Assembly: GCA_003246575.1 (NCBI GenBank)
Contig: QJZZ01000002.1
Location: forward strand, 61,911-125,910
Direction: 5' to 3'
DNA: 64,000 bases
Source of the DNA: Candidatus Saccharimonadota bacterium
GTDB lineage: Bacteria > Patescibacteriota > Saccharimonadia > Saccharimonadales > Saccharimonadaceae
The position numbers were made by a program, and so were the translations under genes. Shown here piece after piece: positions 1 through 8,703 of this stretch. Within the stretch, counting starts at the first letter, position 1; the number at the start of each line of letters is the position of its first letter. Under the pieces are notes generated by a model. It did not search any database. It saw only the letters and a program-made list of their open reading frames with translations, and was not told the DNA's origin.

Positions 1-756
1 GAGGGCAACGTGATCAGATTTTGGCAGCGGATATGGCGTGCCAAAGTAGTCATCGAAGAATTCGATTGATTTGACGGCGTGATCAAGCGCAAAATCAAGG
101 CTGGCGGCTGGTTGCGCAGGTGTGGCCCAGACATTCACCTCGACACCGCTTTTGGTGCGTGCGGTTTTGCTGTGTATCTCGCCGTACACCCAGGCGACAA
201 GGTAGCTGCTCATTCGTGGTGAAGTACCAAACGTAGTGACGAGCTTCTCATTTTCGACGCGTTGGCTGGCTACTGGCATGTTACCGAGAACAGTGATGTC
301 TGTTTCGGTGGTGAGCGTGACGTCGAACGTCGCTTTTGCTTCAGGTTCGTCGATACAAGGGAATACTTCGCGTGCATGGTGGCTTTCGAACTGTGTAGCG
401 ATCAGCTCTTTCTTGACACCGTCGTGGTCAAAGTAGCAAGGATACATGCCGTGCATTGCGTCGGTGATGATGCCGGTGTAGGTGATGACAAGCGTTGCGC
501 CGCCGATGGCGATATCGTTGTGGCTAATGACAAGCGCGTCAAAGTCACCGTATGAAAAAGCTACTTGCGTACCGTTGTATGTCACGGTCTCGACGACGAG
601 TCCATTGCTGTGCAAGGTAATTGTGTTTGCCTCTGGCTGGACTTCGCCATGAATCGTCACGGTGCCGCTGAAGCGACGCTCGATGCGGTCGATAACGAGT
701 GAAAGTTGGTATGTATCGGGCACAAATTGTTGGATAAGACGAGGAACTGTTTGCAT
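1..756 (-). CDS. M1 family zinc aminopeptidase, N-terminal part (runs off the window edge)
   Basis: Reading the minus strand from an ATG at 756 gives 252 open codons to the window edge, beginning MQTVPRLIQQFVPDTYQLSL. Two signatures of the N-terminal beta-saddle domain of M1 aminopeptidases are visible: HAREVFPCIDEPEAKATF and PRMSSYLVAW. The catalytic domain (GAMEN and HExxH) would lie beyond base 1, so activity cannot be judged. The family removes N-terminal residues from peptides. No signal peptide is seen, so a cytoplasmic role in digesting imported peptides is the likely job, which suits an organism that scavenges amino acids. A TACAAT box (771 to 766) lies 9 bases before the ATG and there is no Shine-Dalgarno, so the mRNA is probably leaderless. 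Confidence 0.82.
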   Translation of the reverse strand, partial: MQTVPRLIQQFVPDTYQLSLVIDRIERRFSGTVTIHGEVQPEANTITLHSNGLVVETVTYNGTQVAFSYGDFDALVISHNDIAIGGATLVITYTGIITDAMHGMYPCYFDHDGVKKELIATQFESHHAREVFPCIDEPEAKATFDVTLTTETDITVLGNMPVASQRVENEKLVTTFGTSPRMSSYLVAWVYGEIHSKTARTKSGVEVNVWATPAQPAASLDFALDHAVKSIEFFDDYFGTPYPLPKSDHVAL

Positions 757-765
757 ATGGATACT

Positions 766-775
766 ATTGTACAAT
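766..775. promoter_or_regulatory. Shared bidirectional -10 element (palindrome ATTGTACAAT)
   Basis: The two divergent start codons (756 minus, 782 plus) are only 25 bases apart. Between them the palindrome ATTGTACAAT carries TACAAT on both strands: 770-775 on plus and 771-766 on minus. Each -10 lies 6-9 bases from its ATG, so both transcripts should begin at or just before the start codon. The -35 region of each gene would fall inside the coding sequence of the other. Confidence 0.6.
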
Positions 776-781
776 ACGTCC

Positions 782-1480
782 ATGAAGCAGCGCCAACGAC
801 GACTGATTGCCGGCGCCATCGCTCTCGTCGTGTGGGCGGTGGTAATGCTTGTGCATCCAGATAATTACATCGAGGCGCCAAAACTTGAGCAAACTAAGAC
901 CGGTAGCACGACATCTCAAGCTCGTAGCGCACTCGATGAACTTGAAATCAAAGGCAGGGCTGCCAAGACCGGGTATTCGCGTGATCAGTTTGGCGATGGC
1001 TGGGCGGAGTTGAACGGCTGTGACACGCGCAATATCATCTTGGCTCGAGACCTGCAGGATGTGTCGGTTGGTACGAGCTGCACGGTCACGAGCGGCATTC
1101 TCGACGATCCGTACACGGGTAAGCAAATTGCATTCCAGCGCGGAGCATCGACAAGCGCTGCGGTTCAAATCGATCACGTGGTGGCGCTTTCGAATGCCTG
1201 GCAAACAGGTGCGGCCTACTGGACAGACGCGGAGCGCGTTGAGCTTGCCAACGATCCCCTGGAGCTTCTCGCGGTTGACGGACCGGCAAATCAGCAAAAA
1301 TCCGATGGCGACGCCGCGACGTGGTTGCCGTCAAACAAGGCCTTTCGTTGTCAGTACGTAGCGCGGCAGATTGCCGTCAAGCAGAAGTATTCTCTGTGGG
1401 TGACACAGGCCGAATATGATGCAATTGACCGTATTCTCGCCCAATGTCCGTTCCAAGCGCTACCGGAAAGTGTTTTATGA
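782..1480 (+). CDS. Membrane-anchored or secreted HNH nuclease (DUF1524/GmrSD C-terminal type)
   Basis: The protein has 232 residues. Residues 8-27 form one hydrophobic segment after a basic start, a signal anchor or uncleaved signal peptide, so the rest is probably outside the cell. The C-terminal half shows the secreted HNH family blocks in order: YSRDQFGDGW, NGCDTRNIILARDL, DPYTGK, QIDHVVALSNAW (catalytic His in DHV), NDPLELLAVDGPANQQK, GDAATWLP and a YVARQIAVKQKY tail. Cysteines around these blocks could form disulfides. Inferred role: degrading external DNA for nucleotide salvage or attack on other cells. The ATG at 782 was chosen because a TACAAT box ends 6 bases before it and the signal segment follows at once. 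An upstream in-frame start (662) would overlap the divergent gene. Confidence 0.8.
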   Translation: MKQRQRRLIAGAIALVVWAVVMLVHPDNYIEAPKLEQTKTGSTTSQARSALDELEIKGRAAKTGYSRDQFGDGWAELNGCDTRNIILARDLQDVSVGTSCTVTSGILDDPYTGKQIAFQRGASTSAAVQIDHVVALSNAWQTGAAYWTDAERVELANDPLELLAVDGPANQQKSDGDAATWLPSNKAFRCQYVARQIAVKQKYSLWVTQAEYDAIDRILAQCPFQALPESVL

Positions 1481-1488
1481 TCAACTAC

Positions 1489-1517
1489 TTGCGCTGTTTG
1501 ATGACAAAGCGTATACT
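1489..1517 (+). promoter_or_regulatory. nusA promoter
   Basis: TTGCGC (1489-1494), a 17-base spacer and TATACT (1512-1517). The predicted start is near 1524, only a few bases before the terminator-like hairpin described next. Confidence 0.5.
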
Positions 1518-1529
1518 GTAAGAGTACTT

Positions 1530-1554
1530 ATCCGGCCGGCAGGTCGGGTTTTTT
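1530..1554 (+). terminator. Intrinsic terminator in the nusA leader
   Basis: CCGGCC (1532-1537) pairs with GGTCGG (1542-1547) across the loop GGCA with one G-U pair, followed by G and six T (1549-1554). It lies downstream of the predicted nusA start and 31 bases before the nusA ATG. It may attenuate nusA, or it may simply end the upstream nuclease transcript. Confidence 0.5.
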
Positions 1555-1585
1555 CGTAGAAAGAGTAAGAAAAGGAGAAAACATA

Positions 1586-2719
1586 ATGGAAGATCTCAAC
1601 ATCAAGCAGTTGACTCTCGGTATGAAGACAATCGCCGAAGAGAAAAACTTGCCAGAAGAAACGGTCATGAGCGTCATTGAGCAGGCGATTGCTGCTGCAT
1701 GGCGCCGTGATAACGGTGAACGCGAGCAGGAAGTCCGCGCAGAACTCAATATTAATGATGGAAGCGCTAAGGTTTTTGTAGCGCGCGAAGTTGTCGAGGA
1801 AGTTGGTAGCCCAGCGCACGAAATCAGCCTCGAGGACGCTCGCAAAGAGAAGGCTGACGCTGAACTCGGTGACATGATCGAAGAAGAACACACAGTCACG
1901 AGCTTTGGTCGCGTGGCGGCTCAGACGGCAAAGCAAGTTGTTTTGCAGCGTCTGCGCGAAGCAGAGCGCGAAGTCGTACTGGCCGAATTCGAAGACAAAA
2001 TTGGTACCGTCGTCAATGGCGTCGTCCAGCGCGTCGAACCACGTGTTGTGCGTGTTGAACTCGGTAAAGCAGTCGGTATCCTTCCTGCGAGCGAGCAGAT
2101 TCAGGGCGAATACCTGAGCCCAGGTAGCCGCATCAAGGTCTTTATCAAGGACATCGAGCGCGAAAACCGCGGCCCACAGCTCGTACTCTCACGTGGCAAC
2201 ACTGCGTTCATCGAATACCTCTTCCGCCAGGAAGTTCCAGAGATGGAAACTGGCGCCGTCGAAATCAAGGCGATCGCCCGTGAAGCTGGCCGCCGCACTA
2301 AGCTTGCTGTTGTGAGCACTGTACCGGGTGTTGACCCTGTAGGCACCTTTGTTGGTGGCCACGGTGCTCGCGTTAATGCTGTCATGGGTGAAATTGGCGA
2401 TCAGGAAAAGATTGACATCATTACCTACGATGTAGCACCAGAAGTCTTCATTCGTAATGCCCTCAGTCCAGCTGAAATCAGCCGTATCCAGCTCGACGAA
2501 AAGACCAAGGTCGCACGTATCTATGTATCTGAAGACCAGCAGTCAATTGCAATCGGTCGCGGTGGACAGAACGTACGTTTGGCTGCACGCTTGACCGGTT
2601 ACGAACTCGATATCGAAGCTGCAAAGCCAAGCGAAAAGAAGCCTGACACCAAGCCTCGCAAGAACGCCGAAGACAGCCTCTTCTCTGCAATCGAAGCATC
2701 ATCTGACGCTGACGAGTAG
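1586..2719 (+). CDS. nusA: Transcription termination/antitermination factor NusA
   Basis: 377 residues, the length of NusA without the C-terminal acidic repeats of Proteobacteria. Order: N-terminal RNA-polymerase-binding domain (1-125), S1 domain (about 130-200, ending in QLVLSRG), then KH1 and KH2 (GTFVGGHGARVNAVMGEI; IAIGRGGQNVRLAARLTGYE). The tail after about 345 is charged and disordered. NusA binds RNA polymerase and nascent RNA to control pausing and termination. The start has a clear Shine-Dalgarno (AAAGGAG) 9 bases before the ATG. The gene stands alone: the usual rimP and infB neighbours are absent. The hairpin in its leader suggests autoregulation by termination, as known for nusA of Bacillus subtilis. 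Confidence 0.95.
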   Translation: MEDLNIKQLTLGMKTIAEEKNLPEETVMSVIEQAIAAAWRRDNGEREQEVRAELNINDGSAKVFVAREVVEEVGSPAHEISLEDARKEKADAELGDMIEEEHTVTSFGRVAAQTAKQVVLQRLREAEREVVLAEFEDKIGTVVNGVVQRVEPRVVRVELGKAVGILPASEQIQGEYLSPGSRIKVFIKDIERENRGPQLVLSRGNTAFIEYLFRQEVPEMETGAVEIKAIAREAGRRTKLAVVSTVPGVDPVGTFVGGHGARVNAVMGEIGDQEKIDIITYDVAPEVFIRNALSPAEISRIQLDEKTKVARIYVSEDQQSIAIGRGGQNVRLAARLTGYELDIEAAKPSEKKPDTKPRKNAEDSLFSAIEASSDADE

Positions 2720-2742
2720 ACGTAAAAACGGCTACAATAAAA

Positions 2743-2769
2743 TTAGCACTCTGCTTGCACGAGTGCTAA
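2743..2769 (+). promoter_or_regulatory. CIRCE operator (HrcA binding site) before clpC
   Basis: TTAGCACTC (2743-2751), nine bases, GAGTGCTAA (2761-2769): a perfect match to the CIRCE consensus TTAGCACTC-N9-GAGTGCTAA. A TACAAT box (2733-2738) lies just upstream. A second candidate promoter is TTGCAC (2755-2760), 17 bases, TATACT (2778-2783), whose -35 would lie inside CIRCE. A third TATACT is at 2801-2806. HrcA bound here would block any of the first two. Confidence 0.92.
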
Positions 2770-2849
2770 TTTTTGTTTATACTGAAGAGTACAAATAGCG
2801 TATACTTGTATATAGAAAAGCATGCGCACGACGAAGGAGGTACATCTAT

Positions 2850-5330
2850 ATGCCTGAACAATTCGGAGAATTTATTGCTCGCCTGACTGATAACGCACGT
2901 ACGAGTCTTCAGCACGCAGAATCCATTGCTCGTGGACAAGGTAGCCCATATATCGGGACTGAACATATGTTGCTCGGGGTTCTCGCTCAGGGCTCATCAG
3001 TTGGTGCAAAGATGTTGGCCGATGCTGGCGTCACGCTCCAGCGCGCAGAAACGGCGCTTAATCTCTCGCCAAGATCCATGATAGTTAGTACGAAAGCAAC
3101 GGCGCTGTCTGAGACGGCAATGTTGACACTCAAGATGGCATTCGAGCATGCACGCGAGCTGCACCAAGAATATCTCGGTACCGAGCACATCCTCTATAGC
3201 ATTCTTCGCCAAAAGGGTGCACGCGGAACAGTGCTGCTGCGCGACATGAGCACAGACATCGAGCAGATTATTGATGAACTCGAATCGTACTTTGACCGCC
3301 AGCAGGATGACTATGATGAAATGGCGACGACCGAACAGGCTCAGGCCCATGGCAAGCAGCCGAATGGTGCGCTTGAGCAATACGGTACTGACCTCACCGA
3401 TCGTGCGGCTCGTGGTGAACTTGATGTCGTGATTGGTCGTGAACACGAAGAGGAACGTCTGGTGACGATTCTCTCGAGGCGTACCAAGAACAACCCCGTA
3501 CTTATCGGCGAGCCGGGTGTCGGTAAGACGGCTATTGTCGAAGGGCTTGCACAGCGTATCGTCAAAGAGCGAGTACCAGAGCACTTGCTCGACAAAAAGA
3601 TCATCCAGCTTGATCTCGCAGGCATGGTTGCAGGTACAAAGTATCGAGGTGAGTTCGAAGAGCGGCTCCAGCAAGTCGTCCGTGAAATTAAAAAGCGCGA
3701 AAACGTGATTGTTTTCATTGATGAGCTCCATCTTTTGGTTGGTGCCGGTGCTGCTGAGGGTGCGATGGATGCAGCGAACATCTTGAAGCCTGCGCTTGCA
3801 CGGGGCGAAATGCATTTGATTGGCGCAACTACCATCGACGAGTATCGAAAAAATATCGAAAAAGATGCAGCGCTTGAGCGTCGCTTTCAAGAGATTATCG
3901 TACGCGAGCCAAGCCTTGATGATACAAAGGCGATTATCCGTGGTCTCAAGCCATACTATGAACAGCACCACAATGTCGTATTTTCTGATGAAGTGCTCGA
4001 TAGCGCCGTCCATATGGCGAATCGTTATATCTCTGAGCGTTTCATGCCAGACAAGGCGATTGACGTCATCGATGAGGCGGCGGCACTTAGCCGCGTCACT
4101 TCTGCCAAAACACCACAAAAATCGCGTGTATTGCGTCAGGAAATTAAGCAGCTGAACGAGAAGATAGATGACGCCGTCACGAACGAAGATTACGAGCGGG
4201 CTGCACTTTACAAGACACATTTATCACGCCTAACAGCTCAGCTTGAAGAAGCGGATAAGAGCGCGACACCATCACCGATTACTGAGCAGCAAATTGCCAG
4301 AGCAATTTCGATGATGACAGGTATTCCTGTCGAAAAAGTACAGACCTCCGAGCGTAATCGATTGAAGCACCTCGAGAAGCACTTGTCACGCGCAATCATC
4401 GGTCAGGATGAGGCCGTACGGCAGGTTGCACGAGCAATTCGTCGTAGCCGTAGTGGCATTAGTAGCCACGCTCGACCGATTGGTAGTTTTGTATTCATGG
4501 GTTCGACGGGCGTGGGTAAAACGCAGCTTGCACGTGTTTTGGCTGAAGAAGTTTTCGGAAGCAAAGATGCCCTTATCAAGATCGACATGAGCGAATTTGC
4601 AGAGCGCCACACGACCAGCCGGCTGGTCGGCGCACCGGCTGGCTATGTCGGCTATGAAGACGGCGGCAAGCTTACTGATCGCGTGCGACGCCAGCCGTAT
4701 AGTGTAGTGCTCTTTGATGAAATCGAAAAAGCGCATCCAGATGTCATGACAATGCTGCTTCAGATTCTCGAAGACGGGACATTGACTGATGCACATGGCC
4801 GTTCGGTTAGTTTCAAGAATACGATTATCATCCTGACAAGTAATCTCGGTAGTGAGGCCATGGCGAAAGAATCAAAACTCGGATTTGGACTGAAGCTCGC
4901 ATCATCAACGGTTGATCTCGATGAAGCGCACAAAGAGAATGAGCGAGTTGCACTGACGGCATTGAGGAGATTCCTGAAGCCTGAACTCATCAATCGCTTC
5001 GATGGAATCGTGGTATTCCGTTCGCTGACACGCCGTGATGTCGGTAAAATATTCGATCTTCTCATCGGTGAACTCCGTGGGCGCCTCCACCTTCAAGGGT
5101 ATGGATTAACGGTATCTCCTGTGGCGAAACGGTGGTTGATTGACAAGGGATTTGATGCCAAAAATGGAGCCCGACCGCTTCGTCGAGCCATTGAAGAACA
5201 TGTCGAGCACGCTATCGCAGAGGTATTGCTTGGACAAGACTTAGAGAAGGGTGATATCATCAATGTTGATATCACGAACGGAGGGATAGAACTTGCGATC
5301 AGGCACGAAAACGAGCTCGTCACGGCGTAG
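2850..5330 (+). CDS. clpC: ATP-dependent Clp protease ATPase subunit ClpC
   Basis: 826 residues with the ClpC layout: N-terminal double Clp repeat (about 1-150), first AAA+ module with GEPGVGKTA and [19 protein letters not shown], a short UVR-type middle domain (about 415-460, region [20 protein letters not shown]), and the second AAA+ module with GSTGVGKTQ and [14 protein letters not shown]. It unfolds substrates and feeds them to ClpP, whose gene (29889) also carries a CIRCE. The start ATG follows AAGGAGG with good spacing. The next gene starts inside the last 38 bases of this one. No ctsR, mcsA or mcsB is present, consistent with HrcA rather than CtsR control. Confidence 0.96.
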   Translation: MPEQFGEFIARLTDNARTSLQHAESIARGQGSPYIGTEHMLLGVLAQGSSVGAKMLADAGVTLQRAETALNLSPRSMIVSTKATALSETAMLTLKMAFEHARELHQEYLGTEHILYSILRQKGARGTVLLRDMSTDIEQIIDELESYFDRQQDDYDEMATTEQAQAHGKQPNGALEQYGTDLTDRAARGELDVVIGREHEEERLVTILSRRTKNNPVLIGEPGVGKTAIVEGLAQRIVKERVPEHLLDKKIIQLDLAGMVAGTKYRGEFEERLQQVVREIKKRENVIVFIDELHLLVGAGAAEGAMDAANILKPALARGEMHLIGATTIDEYRKNIEKDAALERRFQEIIVREPSLDDTKAIIRGLKPYYEQHHNVVFSDEVLDSAVHMANRYISERFMPDKAIDVIDEAAALSRVTSAKTPQKSRVLRQEIKQLNEKIDDAVTNEDYERAALYKTHLSRLTAQLEEADKSATPSPITEQQIARAISMMTGIPVEKVQTSERNRLKHLEKHLSRAIIGQDEAVRQVARAIRRSRSGISSHARPIGSFVFMGSTGVGKTQLARVLAEEVFGSKDALIKIDMSEFAERHTTSRLVGAPAGYVGYEDGGKLTDRVRRQPYSVVLFDEIEKAHPDVMTMLLQILEDGTLTDAHGRSVSFKNTIIILTSNLGSEAMAKESKLGFGLKLASSTVDLDEAHKENERVALTALRRFLKPELINRFDGIVVFRSLTRRDVGKIFDLLIGELRGRLHLQGYGLTVSPVAKRWLIDKGFDAKNGARPLRRAIEEHVEHAIAEVLLGQDLEKGDIINVDITNGGIELAIRHENELVTA

Positions 5331-6306
5331 CGCGCTTCCGGGGGCGATATTGGCTGTCGTCACAACAGCGCTCGCTGTTATCATATTGACTCAGCACGTC
5401 TTAATCGTAGACACCATAAAGTCCATGCAATTCACTCCGGCCGACGGCATTGTTACAATCCATGATAATGTTACGCTGACCGGTGCGGGGACACGCATAT
5501 TTTATGCGAGTGGCCCACAGCTTGTCGAAGACTCTTCGTTTAATGATGATTGTCATAGTACTGAGAAGACCTCGGTTGTACTCGGATGTTATGCGAACGG
5601 TATGATTTACTTGTACGACATAAATAACATCGAACTTCATGGCATCAAAGAAGTGACGGCGGCACACGAAATGCTACACGCTGCTTACGATCGTTTAAGT
5701 GGCCTCGACAAGAAGGCGGTTGACAGGTTGCTCGAGAAGGAAGTGCAGGCACTCCGCTCAAATAATGAGTTCGAGTCAAGAATGTCAGTTTATGACGAGC
5801 TTTCCGATGCGGACAAGATCAATGAACTCCACTCGGTTATCGGTACGGAAGTCGCGAGTCTCGATCCGGAGCTGGAGGCGTATTATTCGCGCTACTTCAA
5901 AGATCGCAGCCAAGTAGTCAATTATTACGCACAGTATCATAGTGTGTTTGCTCAGCTTGAATCTCAGGCAGACAGCCTTGCAATGAGTTTAGATGAGCAG
6001 GCGGCTTCTATTAATATGAGGATAGCGAAATACAATGAAGCTGCGACACAGCTGGATGCAGATATCAGATCATTTAATCAACGAGCAACGGATGGATTCT
6101 ATACGACGCAGGCTCAGTTCAATGCGGACCGTTCAGCGCTTGTTAGTCAAGCCAATGCCTTGGATGGAGAGAAAGACTCGATTAATTCCGCAATCGCACG
6201 CTACAACGCCGATAAATCAACATATGATGGCTTAGCAAGTCACTTGAGTGAACTCAACAATAGTATTGATAGTACGTTGGCCCCGGCACCAACAGTATCG
6301 GAGTAA
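5293..6306 (+). CDS. Membrane-anchored putative zinc metallopeptidase (HEMLH) with a coiled-coil tail
   Basis: 337 residues beginning at a TTG preceded by GGAGGG (about 8 bases), inside the end of clpC (38-base overlap), so translation is probably coupled. One transmembrane segment (about 17-39) follows a basic N-terminus. Residues 125-129 read HEMLH within VTAAHEMLHAAYDRL, a zincin HExxH motif. Cys87 and Cys99 could form a disulfide outside the membrane. From about 200 to 320 the sequence is a long Ala/Gln/Asp-rich helix, likely coiled coil. I do not recognise a named family. Peptidase activity is inferred from the motif and the third zinc ligand is not identified. It sits where disA would be in Firmicutes clpC-radA operons. 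Confidence 0.65.
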   Translation: MRSGTKTSSSRRSALPGAILAVVTTALAVIILTQHVLIVDTIKSMQFTPADGIVTIHDNVTLTGAGTRIFYASGPQLVEDSSFNDDCHSTEKTSVVLGCYANGMIYLYDINNIELHGIKEVTAAHEMLHAAYDRLSGLDKKAVDRLLEKEVQALRSNNEFESRMSVYDELSDADKINELHSVIGTEVASLDPELEAYYSRYFKDRSQVVNYYAQYHSVFAQLESQADSLAMSLDEQAASINMRIAKYNEAATQLDADIRSFNQRATDGFYTTQAQFNADRSALVSQANALDGEKDSINSAIARYNADKSTYDGLASHLSELNNSIDSTLAPAPTVSE

Positions 6307-6308
6307 AG

Positions 6309-7661
6309 ATGGTAAAAGCAAGTAGTGTATTTGTTTGTCAGCAGTGTGGAACGCGGTTCAATAAGTGGGCTGGTCGCTGCGAAAATTGTGGAGAATGGAA
6401 TTCTCTCGTTGAACAGGTGATTGAGGGTGGCAAGTCGGCTGTGGCCAAAAGCGCAAGTAAGGGTCGGGTGCTTTCACCACAGACAATGCAGTCGATTGCG
6501 GCTGATGAGGTCGTGGATCGGCTCGCAACTGGAGTTGCGGATCTCGATACGGTTCTTGGCGGCGGTATACTCGCTGGCGGAGTAATTCTGCTCGCTGGCC
6601 AGCCGGGCATCGGCAAAAGTACGCTTCTATTGCAGGTCGCATCGAGCATTGCCCGGTCCAATTCGGTGCTGTACGTAAGTGGCGAGGAATCGGCGTCTCA
6701 GGTGAAGCTTCGTGCGACACGCCTTGGGGCGGACGCGACCGATGACCTTGAGTTCATCGCGAGCACGAGTGCTGACGATATCGCTGCCACGATTCGTGCC
6801 GGAAAGCATAAGCTTGTAATAATCGATTCGATCCAGACGCTCGCTATGGAGGATATTGCATCAGCGCCAGGAACTGTGAGTCAGATAACGAATTCATCAA
6901 ATGCGATTATTCGAGCAGCTAAAGAATCATCGGCAGCCGTCATTCTAGTCGGACATGTCACTAAGGAGGGGTCAATTGCTGGTCCGAAAGTTCTCGAGCA
7001 CCTCGTTGATGTCGTATTGCAGTTTGAGGGTGATCGATACGGGGGGTTCAAGGTAGTGCGCGCGATCAAAAACCGCTACGGCTCAACGAGTGAGGCGGCG
7101 ATTTTTGAAATGTCTGAATCAGGGCTCGAAATCGTCGAAAATCCATCAGCAGCGCTACTCGCGGAACGCCATGATGCTGACGGATCGGTGGTGCTTGCCA
7201 CCCTCGAAGGAACGCGACCACTTCTGGTAGAGATCCAAGCACTTGTCAATCCGACCAATTTCGGGTATCCTAAGAGAACTGCCAGCGGCTTTGATCTTAA
7301 CCGTCTGAATCTCCTGATCGCCGTTCTCGAACGACGCACCAAACTGGATTTATCTCAATCGGACGTATACATCAATGTCGTTGGTGGCCTGAAATTGGTT
7401 GACCCGGCTGCCGACCTCGCAATATCGATGGCGATTGCCAGTGCAGCGGCGGGGCGCAAGCTCGCTACCGGAGCTGTTGTCTTCGGGGAAGTTGGCCTTG
7501 GCGGAGAAGTGCGCAGTGTGATCGGTGCTGACCGACGCGTTGCCGAAGCAAAGAAACTCGGCTTCACCTATGCCCTCGCACCGACTCAATCAAAAAAGAA
7601 CGCTTTTATCAAACCGGTGGACTCTCTGAGACAGGCCCTGATAGACCACCTCAAACAATAA
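6309..7661 (+). CDS. radA: DNA repair protein RadA (Sms)
   Basis: 450 residues. A C4 zinc finger at the N-terminus (Cys10, Cys13, Cys24, Cys27: CQQCG and CENCG) is followed by a RecA-like core with Walker A GQPGIGKS (97-104), the RadA-specific KNRYG motif (about 250) and a C-terminal Lon-protease-like domain (about 285-450; NVVGGLKLVDPAADLAIS). RadA promotes branch migration in homologous recombination. It begins 2 bases after the preceding stop and belongs to the clpC operon. Its intact zinc finger contrasts with the zinc-free RpoC in this genome. Confidence 0.95.
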   Translation: MVKASSVFVCQQCGTRFNKWAGRCENCGEWNSLVEQVIEGGKSAVAKSASKGRVLSPQTMQSIAADEVVDRLATGVADLDTVLGGGILAGGVILLAGQPGIGKSTLLLQVASSIARSNSVLYVSGEESASQVKLRATRLGADATDDLEFIASTSADDIAATIRAGKHKLVIIDSIQTLAMEDIASAPGTVSQITNSSNAIIRAAKESSAAVILVGHVTKEGSIAGPKVLEHLVDVVLQFEGDRYGGFKVVRAIKNRYGSTSEAAIFEMSESGLEIVENPSAALLAERHDADGSVVLATLEGTRPLLVEIQALVNPTNFGYPKRTASGFDLNRLNLLIAVLERRTKLDLSQSDVYINVVGGLKLVDPAADLAISMAIASAAAGRKLATGAVVFGEVGLGGEVRSVIGADRRVAEAKKLGFTYALAPTQSKKNAFIKPVDSLRQALIDHLKQ

Positions 7662-7670
7662 GGAGTTACT

Positions 7671-8630
7671 ATGACGGTAACAAATGCAGTGATGCTGGGA
7701 ATTCTCGGCCTATTGCTCGTGGAGGTTTCGTACCTCGTCTATCGCGCGATGCGCACCCATACAAAACGTAAAAATACCGATATCTTTGTCGATACATCAG
7801 TGTTGATGGACGGACGTATTCTTGCGATTGCCGAGACCGGCTTTATTCCTGGACGCCTCGTTATTCCCCGCAGCGTCATCGGAGAGATGCAGCTTCTTGC
7901 CGATAGCGGTGATGGTGACAAGCGAGAGAAGGCGAGACATGGTCTTGATATCCTCAAACAACTTCAGAATACCGACGGCATTGAAGTAACAATCCTCCAG
8001 GATGGCAGCAGGGCGAGCGAAGGTGTCGATGAACGGTTGCTTTCACATGCCAAGCAGTCGGGTGGCAGTCTAGCGACGATTGATTTCAACCTTGCAAAAG
8101 TTGCGCTTGTTGAAAACATCACCGTTCTCAATATTAATGAACTAGCGCGCACACTGCGTATGAGCTATCTGCCGGGCGAAAAGTTGATGATCGCCCTGAC
8201 GACGACGGGTACAGACTCGCATCAGGCGGTTGGACACCTTGGGGATGGCACTATGGTAGTCGTTGAGCACGCCAAAAAGCAAATTGGCAAAACCGTCGAG
8301 ATCGAAGTCATTCGTAGCCTGCAGACCGCTGCTGGCCGTATGATGTTTGCGCGTCTTGTGCACCCAGAGCAGCAACCGCAGCCACAAAAGGCTACAAATG
8401 CTGCCGCGGTCAGTCAAAAGCCTAAGGCGCAAAAGCCGCAGCAAGCACGAACGCAGCAGCCAAACGGACGCAAGCAGACACCGCAGCAGGCGAGTAGGGA
8501 ACAGGCCTCGAAGCAGACCGCCCAGCCGGTGACCGAACAGACAGCTCGAAGCGGTCGCCGTCATCCGCGCCGATCAAGCGCTGCGGAAAAAAGCGAAGCC
8601 TCATTCATTCGGTTAATTGATCAGCAGTAG
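7671..8630 (+). CDS. PIN/TRAM domain protein of the YacL type
   Basis: 319 residues. One N-terminal membrane helix (about 4-26) precedes a PIN nuclease domain that opens with IFVDTSVLMDGRI (Asp41, Asp47) and carries a conserved acidic residue in VIGEMQ and Asp in TIDFNLA. A TRAM domain follows (about 165-225; PGEKLMI, GDGTMVVVEHA). The last 85 residues are Gln/Lys/Ala-rich and look disordered. YacL of Firmicutes has several membrane helices; only one is left here. PIN domains cleave RNA, and TRAM binds RNA. The clpC-radA-yacL order matches Firmicutes and Actinobacteria. Good ribosome site AAGGAG before the ATG. Confidence 0.85.
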   Translation: MTVTNAVMLGILGLLLVEVSYLVYRAMRTHTKRKNTDIFVDTSVLMDGRILAIAETGFIPGRLVIPRSVIGEMQLLADSGDGDKREKARHGLDILKQLQNTDGIEVTILQDGSRASEGVDERLLSHAKQSGGSLATIDFNLAKVALVENITVLNINELARTLRMSYLPGEKLMIALTTTGTDSHQAVGHLGDGTMVVVEHAKKQIGKTVEIEVIRSLQTAAGRMMFARLVHPEQQPQPQKATNAAAVSQKPKAQKPQQARTQQPNGRKQTPQQASREQASKQTAQPVTEQTARSGRRHPRRSSAAEKSEASFIRLIDQQ

Positions 8631-8643
8631 GCGCGTATCAATC

Positions 8644-8680
8644 AAATACCGCCTAGAAGTTCTCTCGGCGGTATTTTGTT
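8644..8680. terminator. Bidirectional terminator between the clpC operon and the PBP gene
   Basis: AAATACCGCC (8644-8653) pairs with GGCGGTATTT (8667-8676), followed by T and GTTT. It has A/T tracts on both sides and can serve both convergent transcripts. Confidence 0.85.
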
Positions 8681-8703
8681 TACTATCTGTTTCCTCTACC
8701 TCT

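Noticed and set aside
2997..4220. 407-codon reading frame on the minus strand inside clpC
   Set aside because: It is fully antisense to clpC, lacks a promoter and ribosome site, and its protein has no recognisable features; a shadow of clpC codon usage.
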